A DNA stretch of 64,000 nt from Pseudomonas sp. R5-89-07. Its GTDB lineage: Bacteria > Pseudomonadota > Gammaproteobacteria > Pseudomonadales > Pseudomonadaceae. A program made the position numbers and the translations under genes. Below are positions 16,922 to 25,428 of the stretch, piece after piece. Below the pieces are notes generated by a model. It saw only the letters and a list, made by a program, of their open reading frames with translations. It was not told the DNA's origin and ran no database searches. Positions within the stretch are counted from its first letter, which is position 1, and every line of letters starts with the position of its first letter. The stretch lies in NCBI RefSeq assembly GCF_003851685.1, contig NZ_CP027727.1, positions 3,968,001-4,032,000 of the forward strand. The letters run 5' to 3'.

Positions 16922-16973
16922 CTAAAAATAATCCCCATCCCCCGAGGATGGCGCCAACTGCCCGAGCCCCGCC

Positions 16974-17918
16974 ATGACTCCGCCTGCCGCCGTACCCTTC
17001 TCACGCCATATCGCCGTGCTCATCCTGCTCTGCATGGGCTGTGCCTTCGCCGGCAACCACATCGCCGCGCGCGTAGCCTTCGACGACGGCGCCGGTGTGC
17101 TGCTGGCCATCCTGATGCGTTCAGGCGGCACCCTGCTCGTGCTCGCCATCTTGGTCCTGTGGCAACGCCAAAGCCTGCGCCTCCCGCCAGGCGCATGGCG
17201 CTGGCAAGTCCTTTTGGGCCTGCTGATCGCCACCCAAAGCCTCTGCCTCTATTCCGCCGTCGCGCGCGTTCCGGTGGCGCTGGCCCTGCTGGTCGCCAAC
17301 GTCTTCCCGATTCTGCTGGCGCTGCTGACCTGGGCGCTCGGCGGCCCGCGCCCCACTGCGCGCACGGCCTTGCTGATGGGCCTGATTCTGGTGGGCCTGG
17401 TGTTCGTGCTGGACGTACCCGGCCGCTTCGCCACCCACACCACCCTCGGCCCGCAATGGCTGCTCGGCGTCACCCTCGCCTTTTGCGCCGCGTTCGTATT
17501 CGCCTGTGCGCTGTGGATCACCGACCACAAGTTGTCCCAGGTACGCGGTTCTGTGCGCAGCCTGCTGACGATCTTCATCGTGTTCAGCAGCGTCAACATA
17601 GCGGGCTGGACCGGTGCGCTTGCCGATGGCTTGAACCTGCCGGCAACCAGCACCGGTTGGCTGGCACTGGCCACGCTGGTGGTGCTGTATGGCACCGGTT
17701 TTATCGTGCTGTTCATTTCGGTGCCGCGCCTGGATATGCCACGTAATGCGCCAGTGATGAACATCGAGCCGCTGGCAACCTTGTTGATGGGCTGGATCGT
17801 GCTCGACCAGATGCTCAGCGCCGGGCAGATGGCGGGCGGGGTTATTGTGGTCACGGGGATTGTGTTGCTGACTTATCGCAAGTCACGCCAGCCGGCTACC
17901 AAGGCGCAGGTGGCGTAA
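16974..17918 (+). CDS. EamA (DMT superfamily) transporter
   Basis: This 314-residue permease has ten hydrophobic segments in two EamA repeats. The first covers about residues 12-135 ('AGNHIAARVAFDDGAGVLLAILMRSGGTLLVLAIL') and the second residues 155-300, with the typical ending 'NIEPLATLLMGWIVLDQMLSAGQMAGGVIVVTGI'. DMT members export or import amino acids, nucleosides or other metabolites; the substrate is unknown. The ATG at 16974-16976 has no good ribosome site. It overlaps the stop of a nine-codon reading frame (16948-16977, ATG GCG CCA ... CCA TGA), which could couple translation. A GntR-like palindrome lies upstream at 16909-16921. Confidence 0.87.
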   Translation: MTPPAAVPFSRHIAVLILLCMGCAFAGNHIAARVAFDDGAGVLLAILMRSGGTLLVLAILVLWQRQSLRLPPGAWRWQVLLGLLIATQSLCLYSAVARVPVALALLVANVFPILLALLTWALGGPRPTARTALLMGLILVGLVFVLDVPGRFATHTTLGPQWLLGVTLAFCAAFVFACALWITDHKLSQVRGSVRSLLTIFIVFSSVNIAGWTGALADGLNLPATSTGWLALATLVVLYGTGFIVLFISVPRLDMPRNAPVMNIEPLATLLMGWIVLDQMLSAGQMAGGVIVVTGIVLLTYRKSRQPATKAQVA

Positions 17919-18173
17919 GCCGAGAGATAGATGGATCAGAATGTCCGGCACCTGCTTGCAGTGGGTCAATGAGTTCTGTCCGGCTTTGAAAGTGGGCACT
18001 CAAAAATGCCATTTTTACGTCAACCAACAGATTTTAAAATTAACTAATTGAAAAGATGAACAAATAAAAAATATCACAGAGTGGCTTTACGCGCTCTAGT
18101 CTCTATAAGGTAAACAGCAGTACGTATGGAACGTAAACATTAGCCGTCACTTAATAAAATCGAGGGATCGAAC

Positions 18174-18494
18174 ATGCTGAAATCAATCAATATCATGGCA
18201 GTTGCATGGGTGTTGGCCGGAGCAATCTCCACCAGTACCTACGCCGCCGACACACCAAAAGCTGAAGCGGCGGCACGCGGTCAGAGTATCGGCACCGCAA
18301 CAGTTGCAGCGAGTGCTCCAATGCCATGCCCACCTGCAAATCGAGGGGCCAGCGCGACGGGAACCGCGCCTGGTACCGATCATGCCGCCTGCACAGCCGC
18401 CAAGAATAATGCGAGGGAGGCATTGCGTGCCCAAGTGCCTCAAACCTGCGCGGCTTACATCTCGTCAACCAAACCTTGCAAGGTCGTTAACTGA
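18174..18494 (+). CDS. Small secreted/periplasmic protein with four cysteines, unknown function
   Basis: This 106-residue protein has a Sec signal peptide ('MLKSINIMAVAWVLAGAISTSTYAADT', cleavage likely after YAA). The mature part is rich in Ala, Pro and Lys and has four cysteines: one in 'PMPCPPANRG', one in 'DHAACTAAKNN', one in 'PQTCAAYIS' and one in 'KPCKVVN'. This is enough for two disulfides. GAGGG lies 8 nt before the ATG at 18174-18176. I do not recognise the family. The AT-rich upstream region (about 17990-18170) probably carries its promoter, and a hairpin follows at 18508-18528, so it is likely a single-gene unit. Confidence 0.75.
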   Translation: MLKSINIMAVAWVLAGAISTSTYAADTPKAEAAARGQSIGTATVAASAPMPCPPANRGASATGTAPGTDHAACTAAKNNAREALRAQVPQTCAAYISSTKPCKVVN

Positions 18495-18507
18495 CGCCGC
18501 CTGAAGT

Positions 18508-18528
18508 CCGCCGCATAACCTGCGGCGG
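18508..18528 (+). terminator. Strong hairpin after the small secreted protein gene
   Basis: CCGCCGCA (18508-18515) pairs perfectly with TGCGGCGG (18521-18528) around a TAACC loop, 13 bp after the stop codon. No T-run follows, so it may stabilise the mRNA end or terminate weakly. Confidence 0.5.
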
Positions 18529-18583
18529 CAACCAGGACCCTGAGTTCAGTAGACATGCCAGGGCGGGTCAATGTCAGTGGTTC

Positions 18584-19114
18584 TCACCGGCATCGCCCAA
18601 GAAGCCTCACAATTTCCTGGACTGCTGGTATGTCCGGAGTACTTCGCAACAGCACATCGTTCGAACACCATGGATAGGGCAGCCTGCTCGCCCACTGAAA
18701 GATTGAATTACCCAATTGACTGGGCAGGGTTTTCATTTCTTCAATCGTTATTGTGAGCTTCGAGATCAACCCAGCGTCATCTCGACAAACCCATTCATAC
18801 TCGCCGAAACCTATCCGCACCGCCCCGGTACCTTTTTCTGACATACAGACGAGCCAACCGCAACGGAATGTGGCAACGTTGCCCGGCGGTGGCCCCAGGC
18901 AAAACGTATAGATATTTTCATAGCGTTGCGCGAACTGACTGACCAAAGTGGCTGATATGCCATCCAGGCCTTTCACTGTTGATGGAAAGGATATTTCATC
19001 GGTTTTAACATTCATCACAAGTTCTGCATCAGCAGCGAATGCACGACACATGAGATGCGGCCGGTTGCCATCTTTGGCAAGAATATAAGTCTCGATAGCG
19101 TGGGTGAGCGACAT
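18584..19114 (-). CDS. NTF2-like (SnoaL-fold) protein, unknown function
   Basis: The 176-residue product reads as an NTF2-like domain. The opening helix is 'LTHAIETYILAKDGNRPHLM', then 'AFAADAELVMNVKTDEISFPSTVKGLDGISATLV', followed by sheet strands 'VATFRCGWLVCMSEKG' and 'GFGEYEWVCRDDAGLISKLTITI'. It has more cysteines than usual for the fold. The ATG 19112-19114 is preferred over the adjacent GTG because AGGGA is 8-9 nt upstream. It lies 60 bp downstream of the DHA2 exporter stop... on the same strand side, so it may be transcribed with or just before it; no regulatory link is visible. The biochemical role is unknown. Confidence 0.65.
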   Translation of the reverse strand: MSLTHAIETYILAKDGNRPHLMCRAFAADAELVMNVKTDEISFPSTVKGLDGISATLVSQFAQRYENIYTFCLGPPPGNVATFRCGWLVCMSEKGTGAVRIGFGEYEWVCRDDAGLISKLTITIEEMKTLPSQLGNSIFQWASRLPYPWCSNDVLLRSTPDIPAVQEIVRLLGRCR

Positions 19115-19174
19115 CACTTGGATTCCCTAAAACGAAGTTTGACTTCATCACGAGTGCTTGGTTATTTACGGACT

Positions 19175-20629
19175 TTAGCGGGTGAATGACGGCATTCTGG
19201 CCAACAGCATAAGCAGTATGAACGACAGAGCGGCTGCCACCAGGTTGTATAGCATTCCCGCCACGAAAGCCGCCGCGTACGGGCCGGCAAGGGGTAACCC
19301 GTCAGCCCTGGCATCCAGCGCCGTGGCGAACAGGATCCCGACTACAGCAACACCCAGCGCAGCACCGATTTGTTGTAGCGTCGATATCACACCGGAGGCC
19401 ATACCCGCCTGAGTCTCCTCTACAAAGCCCAGCACCAGATTCAGAAGCGGAGTCATAACGAAACCTTGTCCAATCCCCACCAGGATCAAAACGGCGATCA
19501 AACGCACCGGCATCAACTCCGCATCTGCAAGGCTAACGTGTGCAATCAGCAATCCCAGGGCGCTCGCATAAACCAATGCCCCCATCGCGATAGCAGGCGT
19601 CCCCCAGCGAGCGATCAGGCGCGGGGCTGCCAATGAAGCCACGACGAAGCCGACGCTGCATGGAGCGAAGATGCTCCCCGCCATAAACGGATCAAGGCCT
19701 AAACCGGTTTGCATCAGTAGTGCGAAGCAAAGGAAAAAGGAACTGGACGTAGAGTAGATCAGCAACACCAGCACCGCACCCAGGGCAAAACGGCGCTGGG
19801 CCAGCAGGCGCATATCTACCAAAGGCTGATGTCCGGCACGGCGCTGCCTCTCTTCGTGGCGATAGAAAACTGCGAATAGCACCATCGCCGCAACCAGACA
19901 CCACAATGTCCAAGCAGGCCAACCGTGCCCAGGCCCTTCGATCAGTGGCACCAGTAGCAAGGCCAGGGCGCTGCTGACCAACCCTACACCTCGCCAATCC
20001 AGCACCGGCGGTTGCGATGCACGGGATTCAGGAATGAACTTTGCGGCGACCATCGCGAATAGCCCTACTGGCACATTGACGAGGAAGATGGTGCGCCAGC
20101 CCAATCCAAACAGGTTTGCATGCACCAGCCAGCCTCCAAGTACCTGTCCCGCTATAGCCGCCAAACCAAGCGTCATACCTAGCAGGCCAAATGCCCGGCG
20201 GCTGTCCTCGCCACTGAAGTTGACGCGGATCGAGGCATACACTTGCGGGAACAATAGCGCCGCCGCCAGTCCTTGCAAGACACGAGCAGCAATGAGGAAT
20301 CCGGCCGTAGGCGCCAGCCCGCACAAGCCAGATGCCACTGTGAACCCAGCCATGCCGACTACGAATAAACGCCGTCGTCCCAACAGATCGCCCAGACGCC
20401 CCCCGGTAATCAACAGTACCCCGAAGGCCAGCTCATAGCCTGCGACGATATAGCCGATCTGGGCGAAGCTGGCATCCAGACTGGTTTGCATGCTGGGAAT
20501 CGCGACGTTGACCACGAACAGGTCAAAGATAGTGACGAAGCCTGCCAACAATAGGACATAAAGACCTAGCCACGCAGGCATCAGCGAGGTGCTCGTAGCC
20601 GTTGTGGTGAGTCGAGAACCAGAACTCAT
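19175..20629 (-). CDS. MFS transporter, DHA2 (EmrB/QacA-like) drug exporter
   Basis: This 484-residue protein has 14 predicted membrane segments, as expected for the DHA2 family. Visible motifs are 'FDLFVVNVAIPSMQTSL' in the first helix, motif A 'GGRLGDLLGRRRLFVVG' in the 2-3 loop, 'RVLQGLAAALLFPQVYASI' (motif B), and the antiporter motif C region 'GLAAIAGQVLGGWLV'. It should export hydrophobic drugs or toxic metabolites using the proton gradient. It starts at ATG 20627-20629 and is divergent from the XRE regulator at 20729, with a perfect palindrome between them. Confidence 0.9.
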   Translation of the reverse strand: MSSGSRLTTTATSTSLMPAWLGLYVLLLAGFVTIFDLFVVNVAIPSMQTSLDASFAQIGYIVAGYELAFGVLLITGGRLGDLLGRRRLFVVGMAGFTVASGLCGLAPTAGFLIAARVLQGLAAALLFPQVYASIRVNFSGEDSRRAFGLLGMTLGLAAIAGQVLGGWLVHANLFGLGWRTIFLVNVPVGLFAMVAAKFIPESRASQPPVLDWRGVGLVSSALALLLVPLIEGPGHGWPAWTLWCLVAAMVLFAVFYRHEERQRRAGHQPLVDMRLLAQRRFALGAVLVLLIYSTSSSFFLCFALLMQTGLGLDPFMAGSIFAPCSVGFVVASLAAPRLIARWGTPAIAMGALVYASALGLLIAHVSLADAELMPVRLIAVLILVGIGQGFVMTPLLNLVLGFVEETQAGMASGVISTLQQIGAALGVAVVGILFATALDARADGLPLAGPYAAAFVAGMLYNLVAAALSFILLMLLARMPSFTR

Positions 20630-20674
20630 GGGTGTGCTCCAGACGTAGTGAAGCGCTGATTCTCAATTGAACTT

Positions 20675-20684
20675 TAACTAGTTA
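20675..20684. promoter_or_regulatory. Perfect palindrome between the exporter and the XRE regulator
   Basis: TAACTAGTTA is a perfect 10-bp dyad in the AT-rich 99-bp divergent region, flanked by further AACTTTAAC and ACAATTTAAC stretches. It is a candidate operator for the regulator encoded at 20729. Confidence 0.45.
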
Positions 20685-20728
20685 CAATTTAACCATTTAT
20701 ACTATTACTAAAAACACCGGACTAAACA

Positions 20729-21547
20729 GTGCCGACCCTGAAGCGAACCCGCGAAGACCTTGCTGCCTTTCTACGTGCCCGTCGAGAACGGCTGGCCCCT
20801 GATGACGTTGGGTTACCTGGCGGGGGGCGTAGGCGGACTCCGGGGTTACGCAGGGAGGAAGTCGCTGCACTCGCCGGGGTGGGGCTAACCTGGTACACGT
20901 GGCTGGAACAAGGCCGTGACATTGGCGTATCCGCTTCGTTTCTGGACAGACTCGCACGCGTGCTGAAACTCGACGCGGTCGAGCGACGTCACTTGTTCCT
21001 GCTGGCCCATGAGCGGCCACCCGTCGAGCCGGGCAAGACGTGGTGCATGGTGCCGCCACTCGTGCGTCGCTTGATGGATGACTTGGCCCCGCATCCGGCT
21101 TTCGTACTTAACCTGCGCTGGGATGTGCTGGCCTTCAACGACCCCGCCAATCAACTGTTTGGGTTCGATGCCCACCCTTTGCCGCGACGCAATCTGCTTT
21201 GGCTATTGTTCACTGATCAGTTGATGCGCGAGCGTTTCGTTGGCTGGGCCGCACAGGCTCCGCAGATGCTGTCGAGCTTCCGCCGCGACTTTGCTCGCGC
21301 CACTTTGCAAGCGGATATTCACGCATTGGTGGACGAATTGGAGCACGTCTCGCCTGAGTTCAAGCACTGGTGGCGACAGCAGGAAGTCCATGCAGCGGGA
21401 AGTGATGCCTGCAGCCTGCTGGTTGATGGCGAAGTGGTACTCTTCGAGCACACGTCGTTGACCATCGACGCTGATCGGCATTTGCGGCTGGCGGTCTACG
21501 CTCGGCAACTGGACCCCGACCTGAATAGGAGCGATCCCGCTGCCTAG
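20729..21547 (+). CDS. XRE family regulator with MmyB-like ligand domain
   Basis: The 272-residue regulator has an N-terminal XRE HTH with the typical 'LAAFLRARRERLAPDDVGL' and 'RRTPGLRREEVAALAGVGLTWYTWLEQGR' signature of MmyB-like regulators (residues 9-75). The C-terminal PAS-like ligand-binding domain starts at 'APHPAFVLNLRWDVLAFNDPANQLFG' and is thought to bind fatty-acid-like ligands. It starts with GTG (20729-20731). It is divergent from the DHA2 exporter, which it probably regulates; MmyB-type regulators often sit beside the SDR or exporter gene they control. Confidence 0.9.
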   Translation: MPTLKRTREDLAAFLRARRERLAPDDVGLPGGGRRRTPGLRREEVAALAGVGLTWYTWLEQGRDIGVSASFLDRLARVLKLDAVERRHLFLLAHERPPVEPGKTWCMVPPLVRRLMDDLAPHPAFVLNLRWDVLAFNDPANQLFGFDAHPLPRRNLLWLLFTDQLMRERFVGWAAQAPQMLSSFRRDFARATLQADIHALVDELEHVSPEFKHWWRQQEVHAAGSDACSLLVDGEVVLFEHTSLTIDADRHLRLAVYARQLDPDLNRSDPAA

Positions 21548-21666
21548 CTTGGGCGCAACAGCGCTCGCTGTAGGCCGCGAACGGCTGGATCGGATGAACC
21601 CGCAATTTATGATTGTGCGCTACGAGCGCATGATCGCCCTCACCCGGCATCAGGACCGACTTACCT

Positions 21667-21900
21667 TCAGCCCTTCAACTCACTGGCACGATTGCTCGCC
21701 GCATCGTCGTAGGCCACATACAGCGACTCGGCGATCTGGCTTTTGATGGCCTTGGTGGATTCCAGCCCCAACACAAACCCCTCGGCCTTGCCGCCGGCGC
21801 GATTGAGTTCTTCGTGGGTGGACGCGCCGGTGATGGCGTCGAGGAGTTTGGCGGCAACGGGCCCGACGCCTTTGGGCAGGGAGATTTGATCGATGGACAT
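21667..21900 (-). CDS. Small conserved protein (77 aa), unknown function
   Basis: This 77-residue protein starts 'MSIDQISLPKGVGPVAAKLLDAI', which contains a helix-hairpin-like 'KGVGPVAAKLLDAI' segment, and is otherwise helical ('AEGFVLGLESTKAIKSQIAESLYVAYDDAA'). It has no signal peptide or cysteine. The ATG at 21898-21900 has AAAGG upstream. I recall similar short proteins in Pseudomonas but no function. It stands alone between the XRE gene and the HNH nuclease gene. Confidence 0.7.
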   Translation of the reverse strand: MSIDQISLPKGVGPVAAKLLDAITGASTHEELNRAGGKAEGFVLGLESTKAIKSQIAESLYVAYDDAASNRASELKG

Positions 21901-22067
21901 GGCGGTACCTTTAAAAAATGAACGGTAGCGCATAGACCACTGCCGGGACGGGCATGGTAGACCAGCTGGCAAAGAAAGGGGCTGCTTTGCGCCGAAAGTG
22001 GGTAAATACCTGCCCCTTTTTCTCAGTCACAGACAAATATTTACGCAGTTAGCCGTTTAGCTCGGCA

Positions 22068-22922
22068 TCACGCCGGCAGCGTATGGCTTTCATCCATCAA
22101 CTGCTTCAGCTCATGCCTTTCCAGCCATGGCCTGCGCCGGTGCAACATCCTATGACAGTTGGAACACACCAGAGCTAAATCCTCAAGATGAGTTTCTTCG
22201 CCGTCCTTGTGCAGCGAGCTGATAGGTTTGGTGTGATGTGCCTCAATAAAGCCAACGCCCACCTCTCCGTAAATTTTCTGAAAGTCCATACCACAGCACT
22301 CGCATATCAAGCGTCCATATTTGGTCAACGCTAACCGCTTTGCTTGACGAACGAGCTCCCCATTCCGCTCTCTCACGAAATGCAGCTTCTGCTTGAGCTT
22401 TCCTTCAGCGAAACCGTCACGTGTGCGGGGTTTATTTGGATCGAGAGCGTCCGATTTTTGTCTGCTATCAGCCAAAGCGAAGAGTTCGCCGATAAAATCA
22501 TCAACCTCATTCGGTTCTGCTGGGACAGAAATTTTTACGACGTCTGACAGGAAAGATTCGATGAAGTAGCGCTTTCGCTCGACATTTTTATCGTCTCTTT
22601 TCCTGGGAGAATAACTCCAGCTTAAGGTGATCTCGTCCCCTTTACCCTCGGCCCTATGTATCTCCGCGACAGGGCCCGATCTAGACCGAGGGAAAATAAC
22701 GACGTAGAAATTTCCATCTTCTCGCCAATCGATAAGTAACACCCATATCCCAACGCCTAGTTGATCTATGAACAGGAAGGCGCCTTCACACGGCTTCTCA
22801 TCGGCCCACTGATGAAATTCGCTCAACTTGCCCGGGGCGTGAGAGCGCTCAAGTTTGTATCTATTTCCACCTGCGGCAGAGGACAGAAGACTAGAGATAT
22901 TTTTCGCAATATGTCTTTCCAC
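22068..22922 (-). CDS. HNH endonuclease
   Basis: This 284-residue protein has a C-terminal HNH nuclease domain (about residues 205-270). The zinc-binding cysteines are in 'LICECCGMDF', the catalytic 'FIEAHHTKPISSL' carries the HH pair, and 'LALVCSNCHRMLHR' holds the second Cys pair and the last metal His. The N-terminal 180 residues form a separate domain of mixed alpha/beta that I cannot name, possibly a DNA-recognition module as in McrA-type modification-dependent nucleases. The GTG start (22920-22922) has AGGAG five bases away. GC content is lower than in the neighbours, and decayed coding DNA lies just upstream, so it probably belongs to a small acquired defence patch. No methylase is next to it. 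Confidence 0.82.
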   Translation of the reverse strand: MERHIAKNISSLLSSAAGGNRYKLERSHAPGKLSEFHQWADEKPCEGAFLFIDQLGVGIWVLLIDWREDGNFYVVIFPRSRSGPVAEIHRAEGKGDEITLSWSYSPRKRDDKNVERKRYFIESFLSDVVKISVPAEPNEVDDFIGELFALADSRQKSDALDPNKPRTRDGFAEGKLKQKLHFVRERNGELVRQAKRLALTKYGRLICECCGMDFQKIYGEVGVGFIEAHHTKPISSLHKDGEETHLEDLALVCSNCHRMLHRRRPWLERHELKQLMDESHTLPA

Positions 22923-22942
22923 AACCGCTCCTAATTGGATAG

Positions 22943-23160
22943 TTAAATGACCAGGCTGTAGTGCTCCATGAGGCTGCCAGCCCCCGCTGAGCCGGCATTT
23001 ACCATGTCTATCGCGGCGTTGCGGTAGTCCACAGCGGCCGCTTTAAGACCCAGGGAGCGGTTGAGCAGATCGGTTAGGCGCTAGGCATTTGCATCGTTCA
23101 GTTGGCCGCCTTGTCGAGCACGCTCAGGCAGCGCTGACGGAGAGTGTCATTTTAATCAGT
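22943..23160 (-). pseudogene. Decayed coding remnant upstream of the HNH gene
   Basis: Minus-strand reading gives a plausible protein tail. '...LRQRCLSVLDK' is followed, after a frameshift near 23110, by 'GGQLNDANA', an in-frame TAG at 23081-23083, then 'RLTDLLNRSLGLKAAAVDYR' and a helical end with stop at 22943-22945. One frameshift plus one nonsense codon say it is dead. I cannot name the family. The rest of the 22923-23346 gap holds only the hairpin at 23251-23279. Confidence 0.4.
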
Positions 23161-23250
23161 CTATGATTGGCGAGGTCATGAAGGTTATCGACGCTAACGA
23201 CTCAATCTTTAAGCTAACTGGGCGCGCAGGGACCCGTTACAGACACCTGC

Positions 23251-23279
23251 ACCTTTGCTGCGGTAAGCGCCGCAAAGGT
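23251..23279. repeat. Hairpin-forming inverted repeat downstream of an MFS gene
   Basis: ACCTTTGC (23251-23258) pairs with GCAAAGGT (23272-23279). Three inner G-C pairs follow after one mismatch, closing a five-base loop. It lies about 70 bp past the stop of the minus-strand MFS gene. No T-run is present, so a terminator role is uncertain. Confidence 0.4.
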
Positions 23280-23346
23280 TACCGTCCAATACGTTCGCGA
23301 GCTCCACCGCTCCACATTTTGCGGCGACTGGCACTGACACTCACCG

Positions 23347-24801
23347 TCAATCAGCCGCCTGCGACAACGGCCGCGCCACCTGCTCCAACGCCTTGCGCTC
23401 CGCCGCCACGCCCCAGACCGCCTGCACCAAGGCCGCCGCGCACATCAACGCCGCCCCGATCAGATACCCCACGAACAAGCTCCCGCGCTGTTGCGTCTGT
23501 ATCAACTGCCCGAACAAGGTCGGCCCGATGATCCCGCCCAACCCCGTGCCGAACGCATAGAACACTGCAATCGCCAGCGCACGTATTTCCAGTGGAAACG
23601 TCTCCGCCACGGTCAGGTACGCCGAACTCGCCGCTGCCGAGGCGAAGAAGAAAATCACCATCCACGCGATGGCTTGCTGGGTCACGTCGAACCAGCCTTG
23701 CTGGAACGCATAGCCACTGAGCGCCAGCAGCACGCCAGAGATTGCATAGGTGAAGCTGATCATGACGCGCCGGCCAATCACGTCAAACAACCGCCCCAGC
23801 AGCAGCGGCCCGCAGAAGTTGCCGAGGGCGAGCGGCAGGACGTACCAGCCGACGCGCTCGGCGGGCACGTCGTAGAAGTCAGTGAGCACCAGCGCGTAGG
23901 TGAAGAAGATGGCGTTGTAGAAGAATGCCTGGGCGGTGAGCAGCGTCATGCCGACCAGGGCACGACGGCGAAAGCTGACGAATAGCGTGTGGAAAATCTC
24001 CGCCAGCGGGGTGTGGTCGCGCGCGTGTAGGCGCAGGGCTGGGCCGCTGGCCGGCGCCAGTGCGTGGCCTTGTTCGCGCAGGCGCGTTTCGATGCCCTCG
24101 ACAATGCGCCGCGCTTCTTCGTGCCGCCCGTGGATCAGCAACCAGCGCGGGCTTTCCGGTAACCACAGGCGCATCACCAGAATAATCAGGCCCAGCGCGG
24201 CACCGATGCCGAAGCACAGGCGCCAGCCGATGTCGCCGCCCACGATGTGCGGGTCGAGCAACACGATGGCGCCACCGGCACCCAGTGCGGCGCCCAGCCA
24301 GAACGTGCCGTTGATGGTCAGGTCGACCCAGCCGCGATAGCGCGCCGGGGTGAATTCCTGGATGGTCGAGTTGATCGCCGTGTATTCGCCGCCAATGCCC
24401 ATGCCGGTCAGGAAGCGGAACAGCAGAAAGGTTTCCAGGTTGAATGAAAACGCCGTGGCCGCGGTGGCGCCCACGTAGAGCCACAAGGTGATGAAGAACA
24501 GCTTGCGCCGCCCCAGGCGGTCGGTGAGCCAGCCGAACAGCAGCGCACCCAGCACGGCGCCAGCGATATAGACGCCACCGGCGAGGCCAATGTCGAAGTT
24601 GCTCAGGTTCAGGCCAGCGCTGCTTTTCAGCGCCCCGGACACCGAGCCGGCCAGGGTCACTTCCAGCCCGTCGAGCAGCCAGGTGATACCCAGGGCAAAC
24701 ACCAGCAAGGTGTGGAAGCGACCCCAGGGCAAGCGGTCCAGGCGTGCGGGCAAGTCAGTCTCGAACAGCGCCCCCTGGGTGTCTGCGTGTGGTTGGGTCA
24801 T
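23347..24801 (-). CDS. MFS metabolite:H+ symporter (sugar porter-like)
   Basis: This 484-residue protein has 12 membrane helices and sugar/aromatic-acid porter signatures. These are 'GWLTDRLGRRKLFFITLWLY' after helix 2, 'RFLTGMGIGGEYTAINSTIQEFTPARYRGW' between helices 4 and 5, 'LPESPRWLLIHGRHEEARR' before the central loop, and 'AETFPLEIRALAIAVFYAFG' in the second half. This pattern is shared by carriers for sugars, carboxylates and aromatic acids; the substrate is not clear. The ATG 24799-24801 is preferred because GGAGG lies five bases upstream; a GTG two codons earlier would overlap that site. It seems to be monocistronic. Confidence 0.87.
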   Translation of the reverse strand: MTQPHADTQGALFETDLPARLDRLPWGRFHTLLVFALGITWLLDGLEVTLAGSVSGALKSSAGLNLSNFDIGLAGGVYIAGAVLGALLFGWLTDRLGRRKLFFITLWLYVGATAATAFSFNLETFLLFRFLTGMGIGGEYTAINSTIQEFTPARYRGWVDLTINGTFWLGAALGAGGAIVLLDPHIVGGDIGWRLCFGIGAALGLIILVMRLWLPESPRWLLIHGRHEEARRIVEGIETRLREQGHALAPASGPALRLHARDHTPLAEIFHTLFVSFRRRALVGMTLLTAQAFFYNAIFFTYALVLTDFYDVPAERVGWYVLPLALGNFCGPLLLGRLFDVIGRRVMISFTYAISGVLLALSGYAFQQGWFDVTQQAIAWMVIFFFASAAASSAYLTVAETFPLEIRALAIAVFYAFGTGLGGIIGPTLFGQLIQTQQRGSLFVGYLIGAALMCAAALVQAVWGVAAERKALEQVARPLSQAAD

Positions 24802-24994
24802 GGTCACCTCCGTCCTTGTGCAGTGCCTCGTCAGTTATGAGTGAGCCTTTGGCGAGGGAGTTCAAAGTCGTCGCGACGAAGGGCGAGTGGGTTGGCTGCA
24901 AACAGCTATGCCCTTCTTTGTATGCAGGATCGTACAAGCGCGATGGCCTGCCGCTTGAGTAGTCTGAGGGCTCTTATTCATCAGAGGTTTCACC

Positions 24995-25366
24995 ATGGCG
25001 CAGTCAAAACAACCTGTAAACCTGGCGCACAAAGCGGGGCTCATCGACCAACCATGGAGCCCCAGAGTCGTGGCCGAAATGAATGACTACCAGTTCAAGG
25101 TGGTGCGTATCCAGGGTGAATTCATCTGGCATGCCCATCCGGAAACCGACGAGGCATTTCTGGTGCTGGAAGGCACGCTGCGCATCGACCTGCCTGACGG
25201 CCCTGTCTACGTGGCTCCCGGCGAGCTGTACGTAGTGCCGCGTGGAGTCGAGCACAGGACCGCGGCCGAAGACGAAGCCAAGCTGATGATGATCGAACCG
25301 CGCGGCATCCTGAACACCGGGCATGAGGGTGGCGAGCGTACCGCCGAGAACGACCGGTGGATTTGA
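24995..25366 (+). CDS. Single-domain cupin protein
   Basis: The 123-residue product is one cupin barrel. Motif 1 is 'GEFIWHAHPETDEAFLVLEG' with His-x-His and Glu, and motif 2 is 'GELYVVPRGVEHRTAAED' with Pro-x-Gly and His. All metal-binding positions are filled, so a metal-dependent isomerase, dioxygenase or sensor function is possible. AGAGG precedes the ATG at 24995-24997 by 8 bases. It converges on the GABA-type permease gene, with a repetitive element in between, and no functional link to neighbours is evident. Confidence 0.85.
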   Translation: MAQSKQPVNLAHKAGLIDQPWSPRVVAEMNDYQFKVVRIQGEFIWHAHPETDEAFLVLEGTLRIDLPDGPVYVAPGELYVVPRGVEHRTAAEDEAKLMMIEPRGILNTGHEGGERTAENDRWI

Positions 25367-25380
25367 AACGCTGGGACGTC

Positions 25381-25428
25381 TGATCGTCCCCATGCTCTGC
25401 GTGGGGATGCCCCTTGGGACACTCCGCG
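25381..25428. repeat. Pseudomonas-type intergenic repeat between convergent genes
   Basis: The segment has GTCCCCATGCTCTGCGTGGGGA, an inverted repeat of TCCCCA/TGGGGA around CTCTGCG, followed by a shorter CTCCGCGTC unit. This matches a repeat that I know to be common between Pseudomonas genes (CCCACGCTCTGCGTGGG type). It fills the 62-bp gap between the cupin and permease stop codons and may end both transcripts. Confidence 0.65.

Noticed and set aside
16841..17746. Plus-strand frame of 301 codons overlapping the EamA transporter
   Set aside because: It has no membrane-protein pattern, is Arg/Pro-rich and out of frame with the clear ten-helix transporter at 16974-17918.
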